DNA of 64,000 bases, from the NCBI GenBank assembly GCA_005784505.1, contig VCAZ01000063.1, positions 891,501 through 955,500 of the forward strand. Direction: 5' to 3'. Below, in pieces: positions 46,438 through 59,769 of this stretch. The stretch's first letter is position 1, and every line of letters starts with the position of its first letter. The DNA is from Bagarius yarrelli (Eukaryota > Chordata > Actinopteri > Siluriformes > Sisoridae). The position numbers were made by a program, and so were the translations under genes. Under the pieces are notes generated by a model. That model did no database searches, was not told the DNA's origin, and was given only the letters and a program-made list of their open reading frames with translations.

Positions 46438-47828
46438 CAACCCCCCCTCCTGTATCCCGACAACATTCTGCCTTTGTTTTCGTTTTTTTTCTCTTCCAGT
46501 AATCTTGCCATAGTACTGTAACTGTCTGATTTTTTGATCCTGAAGTCTAATGTTCTTTAACCAAATTTTGTTCATGTATTATTTTTTATTAGAATTTCAA
46601 TTTCCATGTTCTTTCACCACCATATCCTGTAGGCCAGTCTAGCTGAACAACTCCCTGAACAGTTTTATTAACACCATTTCCTCCTAAACTCACTTGGATC
46701 GTCTCATTTATCTGAAATGTTGACCTAAACCTCTTATCTGAGTCACACAGCCAGCAACATGCGCTCTTCAGTAAAACTTTACAGTGAGACATCCCCACCT
46801 TTCAGTAAATTAAACAATGTCACTGATACCTGACCTTATTTTATCCATCTGCTATTCAGGTCAACACGGAAGAAAGCTGGAGAAAGTTCTAACTCTAAAC
46901 AACATGCTGTTATTTCAAAGTTCTCCTCTGAACTAGCTGCAACACATTCTAACTTTCTAAAGAACATTTCAGGATAAAAACACCTCCAGAAAATTCTGCT
47001 GCAACTCACAAAATTACTTTCCAATGAATTATTTTAGTTTACCATCCGAGACACAGTTTCAGACATTAAAACTGATTATTCAGAAAGTTTTCCTCTGTGT
47101 ATTTCACAGCTTCATGTTGCTGCTTTCTGGTTAACAACGTCGATAAATATTTTACGGGTCAGTATGGAACCTCGCTGAAAAGAGACGCTTTACATTGAAC
47201 AGTTACTGATTCACACAGTGGTTCACCTTCTGCAAATCAGAACGGTAGCATTTGATGTGTAAACTGTACCATGGGGAAAGATCAAACCTGCATGTGGAGC
47301 CTGAAAACTGACAATATCTTTATTTATGACTTGTGCATTTTTGCATTCAGTGCACACTCCACTTAAATTAATGACATTTATACAAACTTAAATTAATGTG
47401 TTTACATGTATTTAAATATGTGCACTATTTCTTTGTTTTGAATTTTAAAAGACCTTGAACTTTAATTAATCCACAAAAGAAAATTCCAGATGTGCAAAAC
47501 TTATAACGACAACGCCACCTACCTGCTACACAACTACATAAAAAGTCACAACTAACATCTAACACTAAAATTCACTTTTTTGGACATGGCCAGGAAACTT
47601 TATCAGCTCATCTTTTGGTTTATTAGAATAAAGAATTTTATTAGCCACATGATGAAATCGTAAAGGCACCGAGTGAAAAAAGGGTTAAAAGAAATCAGTT
47701 GAACTGGATAAGAGAGGAAAATGCAAAGGGAGAAATTAGAAAAAATTATATAGAAAGATGGAAAAGGGCCAGGAGGCATGTGAATGAAGCAAAGGATATG
47801 AATGAGGACCATTGATGGAGACAGAGGT

Positions 47829-47863
<35 letters not shown>

Positions 47864-48154
47864 GAGAGAGGAAGAGAGAGAAAGAGAGAGGCCACTATTT
47901 ACACAGAGAGAGCTAGTGGGTGGTGTCACTTCAGTTTACCTTTAACTCTGGATAGGGTATTTAATATTGTTGTATAAAACAAACTGAAATTATCATATAA
48001 AATATCATAAACAGTCTTCTACATACCCTAAACCACATACAGGCTGTTTTCACTAAATTCTGCCGGATTCCATTTTTGTGTATTCTAAAAACGGGGCATG
48101 TGCAGTGTCAGCACACTCATACCACTCTGCACCGCAACTCTGTTTCGACCCTCC

Positions 48155-48290
48155 CTGAGTCCTGCTCTGAGTCTTATTCTGAGTCCTTTTCTAAATCCTT
48201 TACTGAGTCCTGCTTTGAGTCTTTGAGTCTTGTTCTGAGTCCTTTACTCAGTCCTGCTCTGAGTTTTGTCCTGGACTGAGTCCTACTCGT
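48155..48290 (+). repeat. 12-bp minisatellite (ctgagtcctgct)
   Basis: About ten diverged 12-bp units with the core gagtcct. The plus frame reads Ser-Glu-Ser repeats and is not a supported gene. Confidence 0.85.
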
Positions 48291-50205
48291 CCTGGACTAT
48301 CAGTATTCAGTGTTCCGTCCCGGTCTAAAATGAAACACACTCAGACTGTAACATCAGATAAACATCAGCACTCAGATAAATATCAGCATGAGATTTCTTG
48401 TTGCAGCACTAAATGCTTAACACCTCTCTGGAGTCTAGTTTACAGGGGTTAGGATCAAAATTAATATAAAAATGGATCAAATCCTTTATTATTTATGGAG
48501 CTAGATTAGTCTCAATAATTATTCACGCATAAGACACGATATGCACGATATGCACGAATCTGGAATCTGCTGTCTGTGTAATCTATCCGTCAGTCTCTGA
48601 AAGGAAGTCCAAAACATCCAAACAAAGGCACAATGAACAAACAAACATCCAAACAAAGACTGAATAGCGATTTTTTGGTAATTAAGAGTCAATACATCCT
48701 TCTATTCACAGTATGTACATAATACACCGACATCTGTAAGTAATACAATGATAAATGTATAAAAGTACAGCAGTGTTGTTTTTAAAAGATTGAATATTTT
48801 AAGTTGACTTGTTTCGTCAGCTACTGTCACCTGTCTTTTATACTCATACACTTGTATGTGACTCAATGGTAATTAAGTTATATTCATTGTGGTTGGGATC
48901 GTTTCTGACATTTGATTATTTTGTTTTTGTAGTATTTTAGTGTTAAGTCCTGCTATAAGTCTGTGGAATTTCTGTTTTTCAGAATAGTGCCAAGAGGTCA
49001 TTGTTTTTCAGAACTATGATGCCAGATTTAACCTAAGAGGTGGTTCCTACATATATTTACTTATTTAAAATTGAACTATTGATGATCCTACATTTACAAC
49101 CTAATTTCTTTCTAATGTATCTTTAATTTAATTGTATTAATTTATTCTTGCCTCTTGACAGTTCATGCTTCATATCGTAGTGTTTCTCTTGTGTAGGTTC
49201 CAGTACGTGATTTTTTTTTGTCCAATCAGATTTCAGTTTCTATGTGTTGCCATGTCCATCCAATCTGCACAGGGCCTTCAGAATCAGTAGGTCTGCCTAT
49301 GTATCTTAAACTATATTAGCAATGGCAGATAATTTAATATTATAAAGACTGTTTTTCTAACCAGATTTCAAGTCCGCCTCCTGAGGCCCGCTAGCTGGTG
49401 TACAATGACATCAGCATTTTTCCGTCTTCTGATAATATCCTTAATATTTTTGTCATGTTATTGAATAATTATTGATTAGGTCAGGGGTTTATCAGAATTG
49501 TTCTCCTGCTGGATAACCCCACACTCCGGTCCGTATCTCAGCAATAAACCTTTAAAAATATCATAATAATGAATGTAAAAAAGCAGTTCCAGCATAAACA
49601 TAATATTATTAAACTGTTTCACAGCTACAGTTAGTCTAAAGCACAGAATCTCCAGGTTTCCTTGCCTCAAAGGAGAGAGGTGTTGACTCTGTGTATTTGT
49701 GTGTGTGTGTGTGTGTGTGTATTTGGAATGGGGAAAACAAGGCTTTGAGTGTTCTGATCGGTCTGTACCGAAGCCTGGGTGTGGTCATTCTCGGCCCTGA
49801 GTGTAGTCAGTGTGTGCTGCACTTAACGGCGGCCTGTAAGGTTTAACCCAATAAAACACCTGTTTATGACTTTTGAAGGTAATTTCTTGATCTTTATTTC
49901 ATTTTGTATTATAATCAGTAAACTATTTAATGCCCATTTGCCCTGGTAGAGGACACCCCCTCACAGACGTGACAGTGACTCTTCACTTGACATGGGTTTA
50001 ACAAACCTGCCTTTAAAATCCCTGCCAGGCAAAACAGAGCATTACACAGTATGAGACGATCCATTCGTTTTGTTTGAATATGAGTGAATTCTATAGGACT
50101 CTTACAATGAATCTCTGTTTACTGACGCTCAAGCATATCGAATGTCTCCTCATATGTACCTCATTCTCCTTTCTCATATAATTAATTTCATTTACATTAG
50201 ATGTC

Positions 50206-50262
50206 TATTTACATCATTCAACAAACGCTCTTAACCAGAGCGACAGACAAAAGTAACAAACT
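50206..50262 (-). mobile_element. Short SINE tail fragment
   Basis: Only the tail is left: acaaacgctcttaaccagag, then cgacagacaaaagtaa, as read on the plus strand. Confidence 0.4.
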
Positions 50263-50875
50263 TGTATAGTCCTATTAAACTGACAGAACATAGAACATGG
50301 GACTTTACATGGTTAAATGATGTACTGCGGTTATCACTGGGGTTACTCACCTTTGTTGCCAGCTGTTTTGACATTAATGGCTGTATGTTATTTTCAGAGG
50401 ACGCTAAATCTTTACTATTCTACAAGCTTCACTTTGACTACTCTAATTCCATAGTATTGCCCTTTGAAAAGATATACTGAAATGTTTGCTTAAATTAAAG
50501 GGGTGTACTCAATTTTGTGGAATACCAGAGTTTTAAATTTCAAGTGCTAATAAGAATTTGAGAAAGAGGTGAGCCTTCATTCATCTTTTGAAGACAGCCA
50601 GTGACTTTGCTGTTTTAATAGTGATGGAAAATGAATATACTCAATGGCCAAAAGTTCATATACACCAGATCAGTGTGGTTTTCTGATGCTTTCCAGGTCT
50701 ATGAGTGACAAGTTGTCTAGACAAGTTGTCTTTTTGTAGAATGATAATGAGTGTGCACAAAGCCTCTGAGCTCTATGAAGACATGCAAGTAAAAATAATG
50801 GATTGCTAACAAATTACTATTAATAATAATTACAATAAATCTCAGTATTATTTGCATTAGTGGTTTTAACAGTAG

Positions 50876-50932
50876 TTTTTGGTTTTGAACAGCTGAAAAC
50901 CATAGTTTTTGGTTTTGAACAGCTGAGGTTTG
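50876..50932 (+). repeat. Short tandem duplication
   Basis: The phrase gtttttggttttgaacagct followed by ga occurs twice in a row, about 29 bp apart. It is a recent-looking direct duplication. Confidence 0.75.
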
Positions 50933-53900
50933 GTTGAAAACCAGGAGACGTTTTTCCCCCTAATTTCTTTATCTTGTCCTGAGTGACTTCCTGTTGTCCT
51001 GAAGCGTCGCTGATCCTCCTCTCACCTCTCTCATGGTCTCCTCGCTGTGAAGGGTTTTTTCACACTGTCCTGTCAAATTCCCAGGAGATCAGCTTGAGCC
51101 TCTGAACCACTCACATCAGACCTTCTAAAGGCCACATCCATTCACAGAGCAGCTCCAGTCTCAAAAATCAGCTGAGATGTGCTGAGAGATGAAGTATTGT
51201 TTAATATTAATGTGCAGGGTTTGAATAGAACAACACTGAGAGTCACATCTCCTACCATAGAAATATAAACACTCAGTGTGTGAACACAAACACGGTCCCG
51301 ATTATTTACTTATCATAACATCGCTGAGAATATGAACATTTCCTAATAAATTACAATAGACAACAATAAATTAATTATAAGATGTAGACTGATTAAACTA
51401 AGTGATGTGATTGAACTGAGTCACAGGTGTATAAATGAGTTTAATAAAATTTTATATTTGCATATTTAGTTACTGGTGTGTGTGTGTGTGTGTGTGTTAA
51501 GTGAACCTGTGTTTCCTATCCTATATCACGGTTTTCAGTGTTTAGTGTTCTGGAAGCATGAAAACTCCCTCTAGTGGTCAGAGCAGCGCAGTACAACCGC
51601 GGTGCTCAGAAAGAACCCGGGGGTCCTGCTGGACTGAACAGCGCGCGGCTCCTGGATCACCTGCACACCGAATGAATAGCATGAAGATGAAAAGAAAATA
51701 GATTGAAGAAGTGAAAATATAAAATAATAAAAAAAGTAGAAGGATTTCTTCTGAAAATGCCATGTGTCAGCAGGTCCAAAGAGAGGATTGTCATTTCTCG
51801 TCAAGAATCAGCAGGTTAAGAAAATGGATGGATAGATGAATATAATAATATGTAACTATCATTAAACATAGACTGCAGCTGGTGCCATCTGATTGGCTGG
51901 TGACTGGTTGGCTGCCACCTGATTGACTAATGTTATAAAATAAACGAGCGTACAACTAATGAAGAATTTTTCTTTATCCCCCCATTGATTATGAATAAAG
52001 CAGAGCGTCTACAGTAATAAAACCTTTACTCAGTTATGTCACTAGAGCTGCACAATACTGCCAGATAAAAACAAGAAATAAACACACAAAATTTAAGTAA
52101 GGAAACATTAGAAAAGTTTTTTCCCCTACTTTATTACAGAAAGACAAAAAGACAAAAGAAGTCCTTTGTTTGGTTTGTCTTCTGTTTAATGGGTGTTTGT
52201 TTCCTGAAAGAACAGAAGCACGACTCATTTCAGTCAAACAAACATTTCACCAAACAATATTCAAAAACACAGATGGTTTTTTTTTTTTAATAAAATTTCT
52301 GTTTTTCCCCATGTATTTTATAATTCATTTATAAACGTTGTCCTGTGCTGACTAAAACACACATCCAGCACACTGAGCATGCTGGGTAACCTCAGAGACC
52401 TGATACTCCACTGCTGCTATTCTGTAAATCAGCAGTTCAGGGATCAAGAGTAAAAACACTGGAAACATCAGCGAGGGTTCTCATCATTTCACACAGCTGT
52501 CACAGGGTGTGATGGAGAGACAAGCTTGTGCAGCTCTTCCACCAGAAAAGGAACAAAAAAAAGCATGACTTTAGCGTCTCATCCTGATGATGTCACAGCG
52601 TCAGGATCTCTTCAAATTCTTTAACTGTCGGAGCACAAAATGCTGTGTTTTCTGTGGGAGGGGCTTATCCTCTTTCTTCTGTCAATCAGAGTGTAGCTGT
52701 CCAGTAACAGATGGCGCTAGAGTGTGGGTGTGTTACGCCACTTTATGACGTGGTAGTTTGGCTTCACGAGTTGCTTGGTACCACAAACTCACACAGAGCA
52801 GCGATGACTATTATTCTCTATATGCACACACAAACACACACAGCCTAAGAAATTAGGTTCAAAGTCTTTCTAGAAACAGCTGCATAGATTCGTCAGGTTG
52901 CTGGTCTTAACTGTTACACACTGAATTGCCTCCTTTAAATATATTCAGAAACACTATAAAGTAACGAAACTGATCAGGAAAAAAGGCGAAAACATTTCTG
53001 GATAAAATCTAGAACCTGACAAACCTGAAAAAGGACCAACAGTCTGGGAGTTCATTTTTTCATCTTTTTTTCTTCTTATTATTATAGCTTTTTCTTAAAA
53101 TCATAATATAATGCAAGTGAGAGAGACACATTTGGCACATGATTTTTTTTAAAAGAATAATAAATGATTGGATTTTCATATTGTACATCACAGTATAAAG
53201 GGATTGCTGAAAGTGAATCCACAGCAATAGAAGAACACTCAAAGGCAGGGGAGTTTTAAAAAAAAATAAAAATAAAAGGCAGCATAACAGCCAATAAATC
53301 AGCTCAGTCTCTGAATGGCACACACACATCTGACTCTGGGCGGGTCAAGAGACGCAATAAACTGCACCTGGGCCACCTGTTTAACACGAGATTCATGATA
53401 TCCACAGCGTTGCCATGATCATCAGGTGCAGTAGTACTGCTGACTTCAGAAAATCAACTCATTTTGATCTGGAAGATATTCTCCAGAACATGATTGTTCA
53501 GAGGGAAGACGCTGTGATCAATGCAGTTCTAACAATAACAATAATAATAATAATAATAATATCACCGGCAGTTTTGCAGAAAAGTTTGCTGATTACTATG
53601 GATTTTTTTTAGCCCGGGTTTAAGCAGACTGATTCAGTGAACAGTTTAATGTCTGCCCGTTAAACAGAAGACGATCAGGTGGTGTGTACTGGAGTTTTTG
53701 CTGAGCAATTCCCTGTCCATCAGTTACTCTAGGTGGACGCTTAAAGAAGGACAGAACTCTGATTTTCTGAGCACTCACAAGTCTGAGATTGTAGAAGGTT
53801 TAAGTTCACCTGCATGAACGTAAGAAAATCTTATATAGGAAGTGAACTCCACTTGGTTCGACATCCTTGTCACAGCTGTGCGTTGATGAGCCTTAGAGAG

Positions 53901-54188
53901 AACAGAAACGTACCAGCTGTCTTTCGAAAGGAAAAATAAAGAATGCGAGCACCATTATCCGTACAGAAGCTGTGTGAGTCTAACTTAAAACATGCCTCAT
54001 CAACACAAAATTTCCTGTCAGAGAGGAACGTCTTTTTTGGCGCAAGACTAGCGTACGAGACAAACATTGGAGGGTAAAGAAAAGAGGAGAAGCTAAAGAA
54101 AGGTGTGAGCAGGAGACTGAACAGACACAGTAAAGGCCCGATGTCTAGGCTAGCGGTACACCCTGGTGCAGGTCCTCACTGGTCCATG

Positions 54189-57100
54189 CTAGGTCAGCTG
54201 ATGAGGGGCCTCCAGCATCTCCATGAGGAAAGTATCGATTGGAGTGTCTCCAATCAGCTTAAAGAAGAACAGGTGTTCCAGGCATTTTAAACCAATGGAG
54301 CGCAGCGCTGGCAGTCGGAGGAGGAGCTTGGCAAACCTGCAGCACAGGAAAGGAAAAGAAAGTTTTTACTGTGATTTTACAGCTATGTTAAGTGCCATTT
54401 AATGAATTCATTCTCTCACACAGATCTACCAGATCACAGAAAGCTTTTGAGGTTAAGGCTATAAATGATAAGATATTATGCTATTATAGACAATTACAGG
54501 TGTGTGTCCTTTAAAACCCGGGGCCCTGAATTAGAGGTAAGCAATTTAAAGGTAATCTTTTATATGACTCTGGATTCCAAAAATCCTGGATTTACAGAAC
54601 TTGTAACGAACAGCATAAAGAAATATGTTAACTTTCAAATTAGCTGTTAGCAAAAATAAATAGCTGACCAATGCACAGTTCACAATGCACGGTTTTAGCT
54701 CAGATTTTTACTCGCCGACTGGTTGTGCGAAAGTGCTGTTAAATGCACAAAATCAGAGGCAAATAGATTGGATTCTTGCCAATGTTGCTGAGGCTTGTGA
54801 AATTTTTTGGCATACTAAATATCTGGCGATTCAAAATCCTGCAGTGTGAAATGGGTTCTGACTGTTGATATACTGGCGATGACCTACAGCCAATGAGAGA
54901 TCGAGATAACAGGGTAGTGGGATATTTGGGGAGGAGTTATAGACCACATGGCTTTGATTTTAATTTTTTTTTTTACCCCAACTCGTAAGATATGAACCGA
55001 ATCATTGAACTAAAACCAACAGGAAAGAATTGTGCATGATGCATGTACCTGCCCTGCTGGTCAGGATATCTCTGTTTACAGTAAGCCTCTAGTGCAGCAT
55101 AGACCTTCTCTCGCAGTAACTCCACTTCACTCGGGTTTGAAAGCCCTTTTGCATCTGTTGGGCACAGAGGAAAAGAAATTATGCGTGCACAGATTTCTTT
55201 GTAGCACTGAACCTTATTTTCTTAATGAATACCTGGATTGAAAAGAATGATGGCCCGTAGACATCCCAGCTCCGTCTTATCCATCTGCATGTCTCTCATC
55301 TTACTCACAAGTTCAGTCAGCACCCTGGAGCAGCACCAGAAGAAACACAGGGGATAAAGTGTCAGACGAAGAAGAAGCATATTTAAGTTAAAGAGGAAAG
55401 CATTTTAACAAAACGTACATCATTCAGTGACACAGACACACATTGCTCTTTACTCACCTAGAAAACATCATTAGAAAATAAAACTTTTTTTGCTGGCTTG
55501 GAATATATATATATGTGTGTGTGTGTGCGTGTGATGTAGGGTGGGGTGTGGTGCGGCTTTATTACCTGTCAAATATGGCCCCAACCTCTGCATTGTGTGC
55601 ACTCTCCCTGTGTATTCAATCACAATGTGTTATTACAATGTCAATACACAGATTATTACACTGTTTACATCTTTGCGCATTGTAAAAATTATGACCGGGT
55701 GCACCAGCAGAGACAGTGGGGCCCATTCAAGGAGTAACAAGCTGCAGGCTCTTGTTGAGAAGTGTTTGGCTGAAGCATCACACACAAAATATAAATAAAT
55801 AAATAAATACAATGAGAGCAAACAGCGGGTGAAAAAATAAAGCCAACACAAAAGCATGAAACAAATGGATTTAAAAACACATTATCAAAAATCATATAGT
55901 CGATTACAGTCAGGATCAGGATAAAGTGATTACACCGTCAGAAAATCAGAAGCAGGAAGGACACTGAACAATGACATGAGGAAAAGCAATTTCAGCATGC
56001 AGCAGACGATCCTGTCCTGTTTAGCGTAAAGCCATGCAGGTAAAATAAAATACACCTCCTTTAATAGACAAGAAGCGAAAGAAAAACAAATAGCCACAAA
56101 CTGGATGAAGCGGGTGAGACTCAAACAGCAGCCTGCAACTGGTTATTCCATGATCTGTTTTCAGTATTGAGCACTAGAGAACATTTATTTAAAAAAAAAA
56201 AAAAGAAACAGGAGCAGTGCTGTGGCGGTGAAATGCATGTGTGTGTAGATATTAACCTATTATTGGCATGAAAGAGTGTGTACATCCTACAAACTGCAGA
56301 AATGGACTTCTACAAGTAATAATAAGATGATTTATAATTATAATTGAGGGTTCAAGCATCGATAAAAGTGGCTGTTTGTGAGGTCAATCTGTATTAAAAA
56401 AGTTAAATACACATGGATACAGTACACTAAATTTCATTTCAATTTAACGTCCAGGTCCTGTGAAACAGCGATGTAACATTTCACCTTCACCCCGCCCCCG
56501 ATTTAATTGGCTGTGTACATTACCTGAAAATTCGAGAAGGGGTAAGAGAACAAAGATAATGTAAAAGGAAAAGTAGAGCAGCAAAAGAAGGAGTAGTAGA
56601 GTAGATTGGAGGAGTAGAGGTTCTTTTTGCTTGGACCCCTAATAACTCGAGCAGCAAGCAGTGATTAATGGACCCAAACATCTAGACTTTGTCTCAAATC
56701 GCATACTACTGAAGTATGTAGTACTTTTAATGTAAGCATGTATCTCCCATCCATTAAACAGGTATGTTCTTATAGTATTGTTACAGATAGTATGAATGCA
56801 ATTTGGACGCACTACAGCTACAATTTTGATATTGTTACACAACATATGACATCACAGCATCGAGATTTTAAAGTTAAACACCGTTAAATTGAATGAGATT
56901 AAATGAGTGTAATTAAACTCGAAGGAACACCGTTTTCTTTGAGCACTTAGATCTACTTAAAAACAACTAAACAGGGCCACGCCACCGCTTTCCACCACTT
57001 CCACATATGAGCAGGAGTAGTAGAACATCCAGGAACTTTTCTGTACTGTATTTCACATACTCGCCCCGCATACTATATAATATAGAAGTAAGCAATTTCG

Positions 57101-57960
57101 GGCGACGCTGAGGAAGCAACAATATTTTTACTCCTTCACTGTACGATGTTACGCATTAATTCAGAGTTGACGTGCCAACGATTTTAGGTGTTAAAATCTG
57201 TTAATGATAATCAGTGATTTTAGCACAGCAGTGTTCAGGGTGCACTTCCTGAAGTGTACATACTTTTTGATAGTATTAAGCAACATTCAGCAGGAAGCCA
57301 GAACAGTACTCCAGATCTGTATATCCTGAGTATTACTGAGTGAGTCAGAGGAAGAGAATACTTCTATGGGACTCACCCTGGAAACCCTGTAAGAGTAACT
57401 TACTGAGCGATGCGTCTCACTTACATGTCATACTCTGCTCTCTAAATTCCTCACTTGTTCTTCAGGTTTCAGAACAAGAAACCTCTTAGTCGGTCTGAGA
57501 GTCACAGGTATGCCAACGATTTGCTTTTACAATGTCCTACAGTCTGCAAAGGGTGCATGAGGCTCAGAAAACCGCACCATTTATACTATGTTCACATTCC
57601 ATATCCGACACTATGCGGCTAAAAACATCAGCTTTAAACTTAAAGCAGTGGGGCTTACCACTCAGCTCTCAATCAATTCATCAGCTTAAATAGGGAAAGT
57701 GGAAGCGCAGTGGATAAGGTGTTGGACTGCTGTTTGGAAGATCAGAGATCGATTCCCCACACCACCAAGTTGTCACTGCTGGGGCTCTGAGCAAGGCCTT
57801 TAACCCCTCTTAGTTATATAAGAAAGATAAATGTAAGTCACTACAGATAAGGGCATCTGCCAAATGTAATCAGAACAGACAGAAACACTATCTCTGCTGT
57901 ATGGGGAACAGGCCAGAATGTGCAGTGGAAAACTGCATATGCATAAGGAAACGCCCCTAA

Positions 57961-57992
<32 letters not shown>

Positions 57993-59735
57993 GATAATCA
58001 GCAACCTGCTAAATGTTAGAATGCCCAAGGTTATCTTCAAAAGGTCTTGGATTACTCATGGCTGAAGACCATGTCAACTGTCAATCCTGTCTGGACTCCA
58101 TTTTGTCTGTTTGCTGTGATTAATCTTGATTTTTTTGTGACATGAAGATGGTGGGATAAATCCATAAACTCGACCTGTTTGTGATCATTTCAGGGGCAAT
58201 TTCTTCGCACACATTGGGGCACTTGCACTGCATGCACATCTTTATGGCCACATCCAACAGCTATCTGCTGCATAAAAACACACAACGCCAAGTCATTTAA
58301 AACTGGTTGCATGAAAGTTATGGATCCAGAACATCTTTGGGAAATGGTAGTGCAAAAGACCTGCAGCATCAAAAGTGCATCTGCTGGAACCACATGACGT
58401 AACATGGCAACATAGAGCAGAATCTTAAACATCTCATGAAATCAAGGTCCTACAGAGTGTTAATCAAAAAAATAGACTTACAGCTAAACACACCGCCTTA
58501 GGACACTAGTACTCACTAAGAAAAGCACTGTATGGAACCAGAAACCTGACAGAGAAGTTGTTCTTGTGTTAGGGGCAAGGAGTAGGGCTAACAGACTAAG
58601 GGACAGTCATGCTGAGTTGTATGGACTTAATTTTACTATAACAAAACAATCCACTGTATGTCAAATTCCCAGGTTTTAGAGGAATTGGTGTAAAACAGAT
58701 CCAAAGCGTCACTGATAAATATTGTGTATGCAAAAATGCAATGTTAATACCACACATATTAATAGTTGCTCTACAATGGTCAATAATTACATGCAACATA
58801 TTTACCAAAAGATATTAGTGAGAAAATGCAAAAGCATCGAAAAATATATTTTTCCTCCATATGAGAGAACCCGACAGGGCAGGGTTACATTTGACTAAAA
58901 GAAACAATAAACCCAGGATGTTGGGCTAGATATTTTGCAGGCCTTGGTCTTGCTCAAGCTCAAGCACGCTGCCCATGAGTTAGCCACGGCCACTTATTTA
59001 CAAGTCGCAGTATAAAATAATATATAGATATAAAAAAAATAATTTATTCTGCAGTAATGATGTATAACATCATACTGCCCAGCCCTAACATTAATAAAGC
59101 AGCAGCAGCCTCCAGCCTGCAGAAGAAGTACTAAAAAGAAGATAAAAAAGAAAGGGCGAAGGTTGGGATGTGCAACGTTTGCTCCTTTAATTCTGTTGCT
59201 TACACTCGCATAGAATATACCTCAAAACCAGAAAAAGGTCACATCTCAACTGCCTCCCCAAGCAGGTAAACGAGAAGAAAACACACGAGAGCTTAAGATC
59301 AGGAGGAGAAGGCATGAGGTCCGATGAGTCCTAGAATAAAGGATTAACGGCAGACTGGTGGAAAAGGTTCAAGTCAGGAATAAATGAGGTTAAAGCAGGT
59401 TTTACTGCCCTCTCCTGGCTCACATGACTGCTCAATAGTTCCTCATTGTCCCAATCCCAGCCAGTGGAACTGTGGATCTGGAGACCCTTTTCTTTCTTTG
59501 CTTCCTTTTCAATCACAGCCTTCATTCCCTTTTTGATCTACCTATACACCAGACTGAATGTTAAAAGCTAACTCAATCTCAGCTGAGAAAGAGCTTTCAC
59601 TACTCAGATTAGTTGGAACCAAAAAAAAATTGTGCCATAACATGTCCTCACATCTTCATGTTTCACGCTCACATAAACTGTACTCAGACCACCTCAGCAC
59701 CTACACACACGTAAAGCCGAGAGGACGTCTTTTCC

Positions 59736-59769
<34 letters not shown>

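Larger units (their letters stand above)
42866..54188. other. Gene-free interval between rxrb and col11a2
   Basis: This 11.3-kb stretch carries the col11a2 promoter at its left end and the rxrb 3' UTR at its right end (a candidate AATAAA on the minus strand is at 52130-52135). Otherwise I see SINE remnants, microsatellites at 43559-43594, 47832-47892, 49699-49720, 51476-51499 and 53533-53561, and a minisatellite at 48155-48290. Open frames here are short and look random. Confidence 0.65.

Noticed and set aside
42866..54188. Search for an extra gene between col11a2 and rxrb (for example another MHC-region gene)
   Set aside because: No conserved protein motif, paired splice sites or RNA gene was recognised; only repeats and short random frames.
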